DNA of 64,000 nucleotides, from assembly GCA_963719885.1 (NCBI GenBank), contig CAVRDP010000030.1, positions 112,053 through 176,052 of the forward strand, written 5' to 3'. Positions 8,229-17,557 of this stretch are shown piece after piece. How positions within the stretch are numbered: the first letter of the stretch is position 1; every line of letters begins with the position of its first letter. The stretch is from JANXQG01 sp963719885. GTDB taxonomy: Bacteria > Planctomycetota > Planctomycetia > Pirellulales > Thermoguttaceae. The notes beneath the pieces were generated by a model. The model saw only the letters and a list, made by a program, of their open reading frames with translations. It was not told where the DNA came from and made no database searches. Made by a program: the position numbers and the translations under genes.

Positions 8229-8269
8229 GGATTCCGATGGACGCTCCACGTCTGTCGGGGTCCTTTTTT
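8229..8269 (+). terminator. Terminator hairpin downstream of the second riboswitch
   Basis: GGATTCCGATGGACG (8229-8243) pairs, with G-U pairs, to CGTCTGTCGGGGTCC (8249-8263), followed by six Ts. It lies 27 bases after the aptamer and 85 bases before the cbpA start, making control by transcription attenuation likely. Confidence 0.8.
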
Positions 8270-8283
8270 GTTTTCCGCACCCT

Positions 8284-8333
8284 TCACCCCTGCCCCTCTC
8301 CCTTCCTGTCGTACGACAGGCGGGCAAGGGGAA
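8284..8333. repeat. Interspersed GC-rich repeat upstream of cbpA
   Basis: Contains cacccctgcccctctccc, then a cctgtcgtacgacagg palindrome and caagggg. Same family as the copies at 5490, 7551 and 8379. It lies just upstream of the cbpA ribosome-binding site. Confidence 0.55.
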
Positions 8334-8353
8334 AACTTAAGAAAGAGAGAAAC

Positions 8354-8497
8354 ATGAAGAAGACACCGAAACTGCCCTCATCCCCTGCCCCTCTCCCCAA
8401 GAGAGAGGGGAGCGACGTGATCGCCTATCGCAAGACGTGCAAGGCCACGGGCACCGGCCTGTCGCACTACATCTTGATGGACAAGAAAGCGAAGTGA
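8354..8497 (+). CDS. cbpA: Modified peptide precursor, CbpA-like
   Basis: 47-residue peptide starting MKKTPKLPSSP and ending in a compact core, DVIAYRKTCKATGTGLSHYI then LMDKKAK. The start has an AGAGAG Shine-Dalgarno five bases upstream; the stop overlaps the next gene's ATG (TGATG). From memory this C-terminal block matches the CbpA precursor family, short peptides encoded after cobalamin riboswitches and modified by the radical SAM enzyme CbpB. The single cysteine (in KTCKATG) and the serine, threonine and tyrosine of the core are candidate modification sites. Residues 8-20 are encoded by a palindromic repeat, so the leader region has accepted repeat-derived sequence. Product structure and role are unknown; the B12 link is from the riboswitch. 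Confidence 0.8.
   Translation: MKKTPKLPSSPAPLPKREGSDVIAYRKTCKATGTGLSHYILMDKKAK
8379..8413. repeat. Palindromic repeat in frame within cbpA
   Basis: catcccctgcccctctcccc pairs with gagagaggggagc. It encodes part of the precursor leader, residues about 8-20, without interrupting the frame. Confidence 0.65.
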
Positions 8498-9933
8498 TGG
8501 CGCGTGCCAAGCACCTGCGCGGTGCCCCCCAGCAGAGTGCCGGCGTACCGGCCCCTTCCCGGGGCCGGTACGTCGGTACGGGCAATGGTCCGGCCTTCCA
8601 GCCGATCGACATCGGCCACCCCGAGTACGTGGCCGTCATCGAAGCGGAGACGGCTTTTTGGGCATTGGTCCGCCGCGAGAAGTTGGCCTCGGCGGCCCTC
8701 GAGGGCGAATTGGTCAAGTCCTTCCGCAAGAAGGCTTCGCTGTTCGCCAAAGAAATAGAAACGCTCCGTTTCGGCCTGAAACCGTCGGCCGTGTATTTCA
8801 ATCCGACGGAGCGCTGCAACTTGAATTGTGCCTACTGCTATATCCCGGAAGACATGCGCCGCGCGGGACAGCACATGTCGGGCGAGAAACTCTTGGAATC
8901 GTTGGCGATTCTCAAACGCTACTTCCGCACGACGGTTCCCAAGGGCACGCTGCCGCAGATCGTCTTCCACGGCGCCGAGCCGCTGCTGAATCGCGAGGCT
9001 GTATTTGCCGGGATCGAGCGGTTTGCCGACGACTTCCGCTTCGGCATCCAAACCAATGCCACGCTCCTCGATGAATCGGCCATCGAATTCCTCCGCGGCC
9101 ACCAGGTCAGCATCGGCATTTCGCTCGATGCGCCTACGGCTGCCATTGCCGACCGCACACGAAGCAACTGGGAAGGCCAAGGGGTTTTCCCACAGGTCGT
9201 CCAGGCGATGGACCGGCTCAAGGGCTACCCGGGCTGGAGCGTGATTTGCACGGTCTCCACGGAAAACCTGCGGCACCTGACGAAGCTCGTCGATTTCTTC
9301 CACAAGCACGAGGTGCCCACCTGCCTGATGAACATTCTCCGCTGCACGCTGCCCCGCTCGCGGAGCGTGAAACCGGCCGATGCGCCGGCGGCAAAGTACT
9401 TCTTGAAGGCCCTCGATCGCACGCACGCGTTATACAAGAAGACCGGGCGGAAGCTGATCGTGGGCAATTTCGCCAACATCTTGCTGGCCATTATCGCTCC
9501 GGCGTCGCGGCGGCTGATGTGCGACATCTCGCCCTGCGGCGGTGGCCGCTGCTTCTTCGCCTTGGCCCCCAACGGCGACCTCTTCCCCTGCAGCGAGTTC
9601 ATCGGCTTGCAGTCGTTCTGCGGCGGCAACCTGTTTCGTGACGATATTCCGAATGTGCTCCAGAGCGGGCCTTTCCAATTGGTCACCGGCCGGAAGATCG
9701 AGGACATCGATCCTTGCCGGCGTTGTGCCATCCGGCACTTCTGCGGCGCGCCTTGTCCGGCCGAGGCCCACGAAATGAACGGCCGTATGGAAAAGACCGG
9801 CGCCTTTTGCGAATTCTACGAGGAACAGGTCCGCTATGCCTTCCGCCTCATTGCCGACGAGAAGGTCAACGACTACCTCTGGGACGATTGGGACCAAGGC
9901 CTGCGGCAGACGTTCGCAAGTGGCACATCCTAG
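8497..9933 (+). CDS. cbpB: Peptide-modifying radical SAM enzyme, CbpB-like
   Basis: 478 residues from the ATG that overlaps the cbpA stop. The radical SAM cluster motif is C107-N-L-N-C111-A-Y-C114 (CxxxCxxC), which holds the 4Fe-4S cluster that cleaves SAM. The C-terminus carries a cysteine-rich auxiliary-cluster region like SPASM maturases: CDISPCGGGRC, LFPCSEF, DPCRRCAIRHFCGAPC and FCEFYEE. The FHGAEPLLN block replaces the usual GGEP. Expected to install a modification on CbpA. Residues about 14-28 derive from an inserted palindrome. The next gene, a secreted S51 peptidase, starts 22 bases after the stop and may share the transcript. Chemistry of the modification cannot be told from sequence. 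Confidence 0.88.
   Translation: MARAKHLRGAPQQSAGVPAPSRGRYVGTGNGPAFQPIDIGHPEYVAVIEAETAFWALVRREKLASAALEGELVKSFRKKASLFAKEIETLRFGLKPSAVYFNPTERCNLNCAYCYIPEDMRRAGQHMSGEKLLESLAILKRYFRTTVPKGTLPQIVFHGAEPLLNREAVFAGIERFADDFRFGIQTNATLLDESAIEFLRGHQVSIGISLDAPTAAIADRTRSNWEGQGVFPQVVQAMDRLKGYPGWSVICTVSTENLRHLTKLVDFFHKHEVPTCLMNILRCTLPRSRSVKPADAPAAKYFLKALDRTHALYKKTGRKLIVGNFANILLAIIAPASRRLMCDISPCGGGRCFFALAPNGDLFPCSEFIGLQSFCGGNLFRDDIPNVLQSGPFQLVTGRKIEDIDPCRRCAIRHFCGAPCPAEAHEMNGRMEKTGAFCEFYEEQVRYAFRLIADEKVNDYLWDDWDQGLRQTFASGTS
8537..8579. repeat. Palindrome in frame within cbpB
   Basis: GTGCCGGCGTACCGGCCCC and GGGGCCGGTACGTCGGTAC are near-perfect inverted copies (17 of 19) around a five-base loop. It codes for about 14 residues near the N-terminus of the radical SAM enzyme. 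Confidence 0.75.
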
Positions 9934-9955
9934 ATGCGTTGGCAGGGAGTCTTTC

Positions 9956-11819
9956 ATGAATTCCGCCTTCTTTCGCATGCTGTTCTGGGTAACGTTGTTG
10001 AGCGCGAGCACAGGGCGATTTTGTGAATTGAGGGCCTGCGCCGAGGACAACCCGTTCGGCTTTCCAGAACCGACACGTCCGCAAGGGTTGGGGTCGGTCA
10101 TGCTGCATGGCGGCGGCGGGGGAGTTCAAGAATATGTACGGCAAGAGTTTCTCCGCTTGGCAGGCGGCAGGACTGCACGCGTAGTTCTGCTTCCGTCGGA
10201 TGAAGAGCAGCGCCGGCCGGGCGAAAAGCTCGCGGCCTATGAGGAGCGGCTCAGCCGCCCCGGCGTTTACGGGAGGTGGCGGGAACTGTGTCGCGGCAAC
10301 GATGCCCATTTTCAGTTTCTCCACTGGGATTGCCCCGAAGATCCCGACCATTCACGGTTCTTTTCCACTTTGGAAGAAGCTAGCGGAATTTGGATTCCGG
10401 CTGAGGATCAAGAATGGGTCATCAGGCGTTTTGCCGGCGATCCGCTCAAACCGACTCGCTTCCAGTTGGCACTGCGTAACCTTATGGCGCGCGGTGGAGT
10501 CGTAGGGGCATCAGGTGGGGGAATGGCGAGCCTTTCTGAAACCGTGATCGCCGGAAATGTCGCCGACGCGGAAGGCGGTTGGACTCGGGCCCGACTCGCG
10601 TTCGGCCTAGGTCTCTTTCAAGGAACTTTGCTCGATCAGAACTTCAACATCTGGTCCGGACGAGTCGAACGCTTGACTGACGCGTTGAGGAACGGTCCCC
10701 AACTCGATCGAGTCGCGCGGAAAGCGGGCGTGCAGCGGCGGACGATCGGATTGGGTGTCGATCGTCAAACGGTGGCCATTGTCAGCGGCAGGACGATTCG
10801 AGCGATTGGGGAGGGCAACGTTCACGTATTCGTGCAGAGCAACGGCGGCAGAACCCTGGCGTGGTACCGCCTTGCGGCTGGAGACAAGCCACTCGTGCTT
10901 ACAACCGCATCCGTTCGGGAGCGCGGCATTCCCCAGTCGGTGAAGGCCGACAGCGCCGAAAACCCCTTCGGTGCGCCTCCCGGCAGGGGAACCGTTGTCT
11001 TGCACGGTGGGGGAAGTACCGCAGAGATGTACGACTTGTTTCCGCGACTTGCCGGGAAGACGCATCCCAAGCTCCTACACTGTCCGTCGGCAAGCGACAG
11101 GTACCAGCGGATGTCGAACGCAGAATTGATGGTGAGCGATCTTGCCGAAGTGTGGAAGACCGACGCCGTCCAGAGCCTACGTTTCATCAACGCCGATAAA
11201 CCGGGTCGGGCTGAGCAGGGCGAATTCTGCGGCTTGCTTGATGCTGCCGATGCCTTGTGGATCATGGGAGGCGATCAAAGAAACCTGACGACGCTGTATG
11301 TCAATCCGGTAAAACCGACTCTCTTCCAGAAGAAGGTTCGGAATATCGTGGAGCGCGGCGGCGTCGTTGGCGGCTCATCCGCCGGATGCGCGGCCCTGTC
11401 GGATGTGATGATTGTTGGGACCGTTGCCAGCAATGGCCGTGGTCCCGCGCGAGCGGAAGCTTGCGCGGGGCCTGGGAGTCCTCTCGAACGTCGTGGCCGA
11501 GCAGCATTTCGATGCGCGGCAAGGACGGATCGAGCGATTTGCAGGGCTGTTGCGGAACAAGCAGCAACTTGCCAATGTATCGCCCGGCTGCGATCCGGGG
11601 CAGATGGTTGGTCTAGCGGTGGAGGAGAGCACCGCTCTTATCGTCCGCGGAAATCGCTTAAGCGTTGCCGGGAAGAACAGGGCCCATATCTTTCTAAAAT
11701 CGGCGGCCCATGATGCTCTGACGTGGCACACCCTCGCAGCCGGCGATATCGCCGTTGTCGGCACCACCCCGGACGGTTCGCACCAGCTTTATTTCGAGGA
11801 ATGGGGCGTCGCCGACTAA
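9956..11819 (+). CDS. Secreted tandem peptidase S51 (cyanophycinase-like) protein, frameshifted
   Basis: Start at MNSAFFRMLFWVTLLSAS (AGGGAG upstream), a signal peptide ending near RACAED. Two S51-like domains follow: residues about 45-315 and 340-620. Each begins with a (V)xLHGGG strand and has a late GLGV or GLAV nucleotide-like turn. Domain 2 has GGSSAGCAALSD, matching the cyanophycinase nucleophile motif (GxSAG); domain 1 has GASGGGMASLSE, with Ser but altered surroundings. The frame shifts near 11435 (an extra G in ggccgtggtcccg restores homology as RVPRERKLARGLGVL). Cyanophycinases cleave beta-Asp-Arg peptides. Being directly behind cbpAB it might process that peptide; this is inference. 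It could equally be an unrelated scavenging peptidase. Confidence 0.7.
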
Positions 11820-11928
11820 CGTTCTTTCCTTTCATGTGTCACGTATGTCATTTTCTCCCCCAATGACAAGATCGTGGGGCTCTCTACTGCGCCCATCAAC
11901 AGGCGTTAACCTTCCCAGGATTCGCCCA

Positions 11929-13716
11929 TCACCAAGAAAAGCAGATTATTCGATACAAGGCTTCCGCGGCCTCCTGGCGTGTGAGAAACGAGGCGGGATG
12001 GAAGCGATTCTCCTTGTCTACCCGCATGAAACCCGCACGCAACGCCATGAAGACCGCCGCGCGATCCGGCACGGGCAAGTCGATCTCATCCTTTAGCGGA
12101 AATGGATTGGCGGGCGGACGTTTCATTCCATGCCGCTCGGCAAAGCCGAGCAGCGACTGGGCCGCGTCAATCCGCGCCACGGCTTCACTTGGTCGAAACC
12201 GACCGTCGGCGCCCAACTTCATCAGTCCAGCCGCGACCACTCCAGCGACTTCTTCGGCCTCTTCGGTCGATGGATCAACGTCCCTAACCCGGGGCAGATC
12301 GCGGCGTGGCGTGGTCAGATGTACCGACTGGACTAGAGCATTCGCCAACTCGGCCCGCAAGATGGGTTCCGCGGGGCGCAGCCGTCCCCGGTCGTCGGCC
12401 AACAGAATACCACGGAACCAGAGGCCTTCCAAGGCACTTCGCGCCGGGCCCGACGGCAAGTCGACGGGCAGTGCAATCTGCGGATCCTGCTGGGTGTAAA
12501 GGATCGGACTGATATCGAGCCGTACTCCGTCAATAGCGTGGGAGTAGAAATGGTCCGCGTAGCCTCCGTAAGCGATCGTTCTTTCCGTCTTGGCAAAGGT
12601 GAAACGATAGCCGTGGCCGAATCCCCGGTTGTATCGAAGCGTGATCCCCAACTGTTTCCGGCTGGAATTCTCGGCTAGCCCCGAGAACATCGCCCACAGC
12701 ACGGCCCCCGGGGCGGCGATATCCGCAATCAAGTGATTCCCGTTGAAATCCTGCGATCCCTCTTCGATCGGTTTTTTCCCTGGCCGGACCGTCGTCGCAG
12801 CGGTGGCTGGATCGAAACCGTCTCCGCTTTGCAAGGATGACAGCCGCACCCCGGAGATGCGACACCCGAGCGAGCCGTCGGTGCAGCGTGCGTCCGCCGC
12901 ATCGACAATTGTCAAGTTTCCCGTGCCTACGACCTCGAGCCGGCCATCGCCGGAGACGACTAGCGCCGTGTTCTCGTCGACACCGAATCCGAAGCGGACG
13001 TGCTCCTCGATCAGGGCCCTGGCCAGGCGTGCGAGTCGTCCTCGGTACTGGCTGAAGTGCTGATCGACGATTCCAGCCTGAAAGAACCCCAGCCCCGCGG
13101 TGACCAACAGCCCGCGATGACGTAGATCGCGGCGGATCCCGAAGTCGAGCGCGTCCATCCCTTCATCCAAGGAATCGTCCGGTAGCCCCGCTGCATTCAG
13201 CATTCGGCTGCTCTGCATGGCAGCACCGGCACTGCTGCCCGCAATCACTCCGCCACGGCGCCACATATCCTTCAGTGCCAGCAATGCCGGAGTTGCGGCG
13301 CCATCCGGCTTCAACAAGGTGCGAGTGATACGCGACTGATCACCGCCGGCGAAGTACGCAGCGGTCGATCTGCGAATCTGGTCCACGATTTCGGGGCTGA
13401 AGGCCTGGCGATCGGCGTTCTCCGGCGTGAGGTCGATGATCGTCCAGCGGTCCCGAGAGATGCCGTACCGCACGAAGTTCTCGCCGGCCTCTCGTGCAGG
13501 TTTTGCGCTCTCGGACGCACATCGGAACAAGGCGAACCTGGCATGCTCGCGGCCCCCGGCGGATTCGATCATTCGCTGATACATCGCCGCGTTATCGGAC
13601 CGCAAACCGCCACCGATGATGAACAGTTTTCCGCACGGCGAACTCTCTTCTGCCGGCAATAGCGCGGCATTGCCCAACAATCCGCCCAGCAATAGCCATA
13701 TTAGTATCGGTCGCAC
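11929..13716 (-). CDS. Secreted cyanophycinase-like peptidase S51 with C-terminal SLH-type modules
   Basis: GTG start at 13716 with GAGGA nine bases upstream gives VRPILIWLLLGGLLGNAALL, a signal peptide; a longer ORF upstream lacks one. Residues about 28-290 are an S51 domain: KLFIIGGGLRSDNAAMYQ, YFAGGDQSRITR, and VIAGSSAGAAM with the nucleophile serine near 162, then FGFGVDENTALVV. The middle (about 300-420) is unassigned. The last about 170 residues contain three SLH-like repeats (ILRAELANALVQ, EAVARIDAAQSLLGF, FLTRQEAAEALYRI), which normally bind the protein to the cell wall or surface. It converges on the double S51 gene. Confidence 0.82.
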   Translation of the reverse strand: MRPILIWLLLGGLLGNAALLPAEESSPCGKLFIIGGGLRSDNAAMYQRMIESAGGREHARFALFRCASESAKPAREAGENFVRYGISRDRWTIIDLTPENADRQAFSPEIVDQIRRSTAAYFAGGDQSRITRTLLKPDGAATPALLALKDMWRRGGVIAGSSAGAAMQSSRMLNAAGLPDDSLDEGMDALDFGIRRDLRHRGLLVTAGLGFFQAGIVDQHFSQYRGRLARLARALIEEHVRFGFGVDENTALVVSGDGRLEVVGTGNLTIVDAADARCTDGSLGCRISGVRLSSLQSGDGFDPATAATTVRPGKKPIEEGSQDFNGNHLIADIAAPGAVLWAMFSGLAENSSRKQLGITLRYNRGFGHGYRFTFAKTERTIAYGGYADHFYSHAIDGVRLDISPILYTQQDPQIALPVDLPSGPARSALEGLWFRGILLADDRGRLRPAEPILRAELANALVQSVHLTTPRRDLPRVRDVDPSTEEAEEVAGVVAAGLMKLGADGRFRPSEAVARIDAAQSLLGFAERHGMKRPPANPFPLKDEIDLPVPDRAAVFMALRAGFMRVDKENRFHPASFLTRQEAAEALYRIICFSW

Positions 13717-13957
13717 GATCGCATCCTCGGGACTGTGATAGGTTACGTTGGTAGTATCTCGGCGCCACCACTTGCTATTGCTGGCAAGTGACCTCGGTGT
13801 GTCGCTGCCGAAGCGCCTCAGATCGGGCAATTCAAACGTCGGTACGTTCTGGGAATCGGCGCGCGCGGCTCAATCGCAACCCCGATTCAACGGCCAGATC
13901 TCGCTACGTCCCTGGATCCGGACGGTCCGCCTGCGCGCGATTGTGTGCGCTCGAGAG
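13717..13957. other. Intergenic region with no recognised gene
   Basis: 240 bases between the SLH peptidase start and the oxidoreductase stop. Open frames here are antisense or N-terminal extensions without family sequence. It should hold the promoter of the peptidase gene; I do not see a convincing consensus. Confidence 0.5.
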
Positions 13958-15361
13958 TCAAACCGTGATGTCCTGAAGCTCCCAGCCCTTGCGAAAGTTG
14001 GGCTTGACGAACTCGTTGGCCTTCTCGTTGTTGGTGAAGCGCAGGTTCTTGGCATCCCACAACAGCTTCTCATGGGGGAATCGCCAGCTTATCGCGCCCA
14101 ACAGCATCCATTCGGTATACGGGCCGGCGATGGTGAAATTGGAACAGGCGGGCTGGCCGCCTTTGCAGGCCCGAATCCAGTCTTGAAAGTGTCCGGGCGA
14201 ACGCTTCAATACCTCCGGGGGCCGCGGGTGACCCGCCTGCCTGGAACGTGGAAGCAGGGTGTAGCTCTCGCCCCGGTCGCTGGTGCCCAGAAAGCCCTTG
14301 GTGCCCACGAATACCTCGTTGATGCCCCGGAGGTCCTCGTGCGTGAGGCCGTGCGGCGGTTTGAACATCCCGGCCATGCTGCCTTCATACCAGGAAACGG
14401 TCACGGCAGGCATCTTGCCCGACTTGACGTACTTGCTCGTGCGCTCGGGGAACTGGAACTTGCAGGCGTAACTGGGATACGTGACCGGATTGACTCCCGT
14501 CACCGCGATACATTCCACGCTTGTCGGGCAGGTTTCGCCCAGACCCAGCGCCCAGTTGGCCGGGCCGAGCTGATGGATACCCCAATCGCCGATCATCATC
14601 GTGCCATAATCCAGGAACCCGCGCCAGTTGATCGGATGGATCTTCGAGCTGTAGGTGTGCTCCTGGGATCGTCCTTGCCAGAGATTCCAGTCCAGCGTGG
14701 CGGGGACCGGTTCCGCGGGCGGCCAGCGCACGATGCCGCGCGCGAATCCGCCGCCGCTCCACGAATGGACCGCGGTGATGTCCCCAATTTCGTCATTCCA
14801 TATATATTCGCAAGCGATCCGCGTGGCCACCGAGGAATATCCCTGGTTGCCCATCTGCGTGGCCACTTTGTACTTGCGGGCCGCGTTGGCCAGCAGCCGG
14901 GCCTCCCAGACCGTCTGGGTCAGCGGCTTCTGGCAGTGGACGCCGATGCCCCGCTCCATCGCCCACACGGATGCCGTGGCGTGCATGAAATCGGGTATGG
15001 TGACCGTCACTCCATCGAGCTTCTTGTGCTCCTTGTCCAGCATCTCGCGAAAGTCCCGGTAGAGCTTGGCCTTGGGATAGCGCGTGGCGGTCCTGTTGAG
15101 ATGGTTCTGGTCCACGTCACAGAGGGCATAGATATTCTCGCTGCTGACGGAGCCGACGTCGTTGTCGCCCTGCATGCCGCCCACGCCGATCGAACCCAGG
15201 TTGAGCTTCTCGCTGGCCGCTGGCCCCGCCGACCCGCTGCGCGAGTACCCCGCTCCCAGTACATGCCGGGGCACGATCATCAAGGCGGCGGCCGTGGCGC
15301 CGGCCACGAACTGACGGCGGGTAGTAGTGGTCTTCTTCACGCTTTTCTTCTCTTCGATCAT
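13958..15361 (-). CDS. Tat-exported Gfo/Idh/MocA family oxidoreductase
   Basis: 467 residues from MIEEKKSVKKTTTTRRQFV, chosen because GAGGAG lies seven bases upstream. The twin-arginine signal TRRQFVAGATAAALMIVPR indicates folded export. A Rossmann domain follows: LNLGSIGVGGMQGDNDV (glycine-rich NAD(P) loop), IYALCDVD, YRDFREMLD, DGVTVTIPDFMHA, and GVHCQKPLTQTVWEARLL carrying the EKP-like catalytic lysine (QKP here). The C-terminal half matches planctomycete relatives (GDWGIHQLGPANWALGLG, HFQDWIRACKGG). Such proteins act on sugars or sugar derivatives; the substrate is unknown. Confidence 0.88.
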   Translation of the reverse strand: MIEEKKSVKKTTTTRRQFVAGATAAALMIVPRHVLGAGYSRSGSAGPAASEKLNLGSIGVGGMQGDNDVGSVSSENIYALCDVDQNHLNRTATRYPKAKLYRDFREMLDKEHKKLDGVTVTIPDFMHATASVWAMERGIGVHCQKPLTQTVWEARLLANAARKYKVATQMGNQGYSSVATRIACEYIWNDEIGDITAVHSWSGGGFARGIVRWPPAEPVPATLDWNLWQGRSQEHTYSSKIHPINWRGFLDYGTMMIGDWGIHQLGPANWALGLGETCPTSVECIAVTGVNPVTYPSYACKFQFPERTSKYVKSGKMPAVTVSWYEGSMAGMFKPPHGLTHEDLRGINEVFVGTKGFLGTSDRGESYTLLPRSRQAGHPRPPEVLKRSPGHFQDWIRACKGGQPACSNFTIAGPYTEWMLLGAISWRFPHEKLLWDAKNLRFTNNEKANEFVKPNFRKGWELQDITV

Positions 15362-15485
15362 GGCAGTTCTCCTCAATTTCGAGTCAAGTTTCTCTTGTAA
15401 AGATGCATCATGTTGCGACCGGCGAAGACGGCCGGCACAAGTGCCAGGGCTGAACTCCGCGAATCACGCAGTGGTATCATAAGGG

Positions 15486-17312
15486 TCAACGTGCTGGCAT
15501 GCCTTCCCTTCCGCCTCTGGAATCCGTGCCGCTGAAGTCACCGTACGTCTGCCGCATGGCACTGGCGGGAGAGTTCGCATAGACCCGGCCCCCGCTGTTG
15601 TTGATGATGTGGGTGATCTCGCTGCCGGTCTGGCCATTAAGCCAGATGGTCGTCAAGTTATGGAACTTGACGCCCCGGACGGCGGGCGCCTCGATGGCGC
15701 TGTTGGCCTTCACGGCCGCGTCGCGGAAGTAGGAGTACACGCCCACGCCCCAGGCCTCGTGGCTGGTCACCCTGTTGGCGACCTTGTACGAGGCGTAGCC
15801 CCGCGTCGTGCCGCTCATCCAGGACGACTGATCGGGCACGTCGTAGGGCATCTCGGACTGGTAGAAGTACACGCGGCCGCCGTTGCCGTTCCACAACGTC
15901 TGGTACTGCTCGTGGTGTTCGTTGAACAGGCCGTAGATGGTCACGTTGTTGCCGTTGACGAACAGGCCGTTCTTCGTGGGGTTGGCGGTCCACGCCGCGC
16001 CTGCGCCGTGGTCCGCGCGCCAGATCCAGATCTGATCCGCCACGACGTTGTTGCTGTTGATCTTGATGCCCACGTCGTTCTTGCCGGGTGAGGCGCCGCC
16101 GCTGCGCACGGTCAGGTCATAGAGGAAGGTGGGGTTGGCCGAGTGATCGGCGGCGCTGCCGCGGTGGCCCACCTCCAGGATGCTGGCGGAGTTGACCGCG
16201 CCGGCATCGAGGATCAGGCCGGCAATCGTTACGCCATCCACGTCCGCCACCGAGATGGCCGGCAGGCCGCTGCGTTTGCACCAGCGAGGGGACGCCGAGG
16301 CCAAGGATGATGGTGCCGGCTTTGGTGACCTTGAGCGTTTCTTCGAGCGCGTACTTGCCCGGCGTGAACAGGACGTGCTTGCCCGCGGCCAGGGCGGAGT
16401 TGATGCCGCCGGCGCTCGCCGTCGAGGGCTGCGCAATGTAGAACTGATCGATGGAGACGGGCGCGCCCGGCGTGGGGCCGGCGGCCCAGCTTACGCCGCG
16501 GGTATTGGTCTGCAGCGCTGGAACGAAGACGAAGTACCGGCCGGAGCGGTTGACGCAGAGGTAGGGCTTCTCGCGGATGATCGGCGTCCGCTCCACCACC
16601 GTATAGGGCGGGTTGGGGAATGCGCCCGGGGGACGTTGATGTCGCCCACGAAGACCATGTTCCAAACGCCGTTGGACCAACGTGACCACTTGCTGTTGCG
16701 CGACAGCCACTGCTGCTGCGAGGCGGGGACGACCTCGCCATCCACGACGGAGTCGGCCAAGAAGCCGCCGCTGGCCCAACCCGCGTTCCACTTCGCGTCG
16801 AAATCGAACAGATGCAGCGATCCCTTGACGTGCAGGCGCCGCAGGGGGGCGGCCTGGGAGACGGCAATCCGCGTGACGCCCTTGGTGGACGAGGGGGTGA
16901 CGGCGAAGTTCTCCAGCGTCCGCCAGAAGTTGCACGTCGCGTTGGCGTTGGGCATCCATTGGGCGTTGACGTTCACGCCGCCATTGACCTGCACGTCGTC
17001 GGGGTTCTGCCCCAGGCCGGCCACGTGGGTGTAGAAGCCCACGTTGAAGGAGACGTTGTACACGCCGGGCTGGAAGAGCAGCGCATAGCGCTCCGGGCCG
17101 AACTGGTTGGATTCCATCTTCGCGAAGATGCGGGCGGCGGTGCGCTGGATCTCCGCGGCCGGCATGCTCGTGTCGAAAACGTAGACGTTCGGGCCGAAGA
17201 TCGTGGCGTTCGACGTGGAGACAGAGCCGCCGCGGGCGATACATGGGGCGGCTGCGCATAGGCCTGCCACGGCCGCCAGCGCGATAACCAGCGCTAGGGT
17301 ATTCTTGGTCAT
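15486..17312 (-). CDS. Secreted right-handed beta-helix (pectate-lyase-like) protein, two compensating frameshifts
   Basis: Start MTKNTLALVIALAAVAGLCA with CAGGAG upstream; a signal peptide. The conserved sequence then runs through three frames: NATIFGPNVYVFDTSMPAAE to VFVGDINVP, then FPNPPYTVVERTPIIREKP to LGLGVPSLVQTQ, then GLPAISVADVDGVTIAGL to ITHIINNSGG. Breaks fall near 16628 (a run of Gs, one base short) and near 16275. Repeating blocks such as VDGVTIAGLILDAG and NNVTIYGLFNEHH are typical beta-helix coils. From memory the closest relatives are actinobacterial secreted proteins annotated as adenylyl cyclase or coagulation factor 5/8-like, names I would not trust. No catalytic residues can be assigned. 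Confidence 0.65.
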
Positions 17313-17425
17313 TGCCGGGGCTCCTGGGGTTGCAAGGGACAAGGGCGATTATACTGTCAGTACGCGGCCGACGGAAGACCCCCTCGGCCGCTAACGACAA
17401 CAATTGGCGTTGGCAAGCCTACGGG

Positions 17426-17557
17426 TTAGTCCTTCGAGCAGATGCCCTGCAAGGTGGCCAACGATGCGCCGCAGATGGTCGAGGCCGTGAATGTCAGCGC
17501 ACCGCCAATGATGAGCAGGGCAACGAAGGCCAAGGTCACGGCGGCAATGTGCGTCAT
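17426..17557 (-). CDS. Small hydrophobic peptide, possible single-pass membrane protein
   Basis: 43 codons from ATG 17557 to TAA 17426: MTHIAAVTLAFVALLIIGGA then LTFTAS and a short tail with two cysteines (TIC, GIC). The first half is one clear membrane-length hydrophobic segment. No strong Shine-Dalgarno. Codon composition fits its neighbours. Unrecognised; could be chance. Confidence 0.35.
   Translation of the reverse strand: MTHIAAVTLAFVALLIIGGALTFTASTICGASLATLQGICSKD

Noticed and set aside
9956..13716. Cyanophycin metabolism operon
   Set aside because: No cyanophycin synthetase in the window and both proteins carry export signals, so the name cyanophycinase is used only for the fold.
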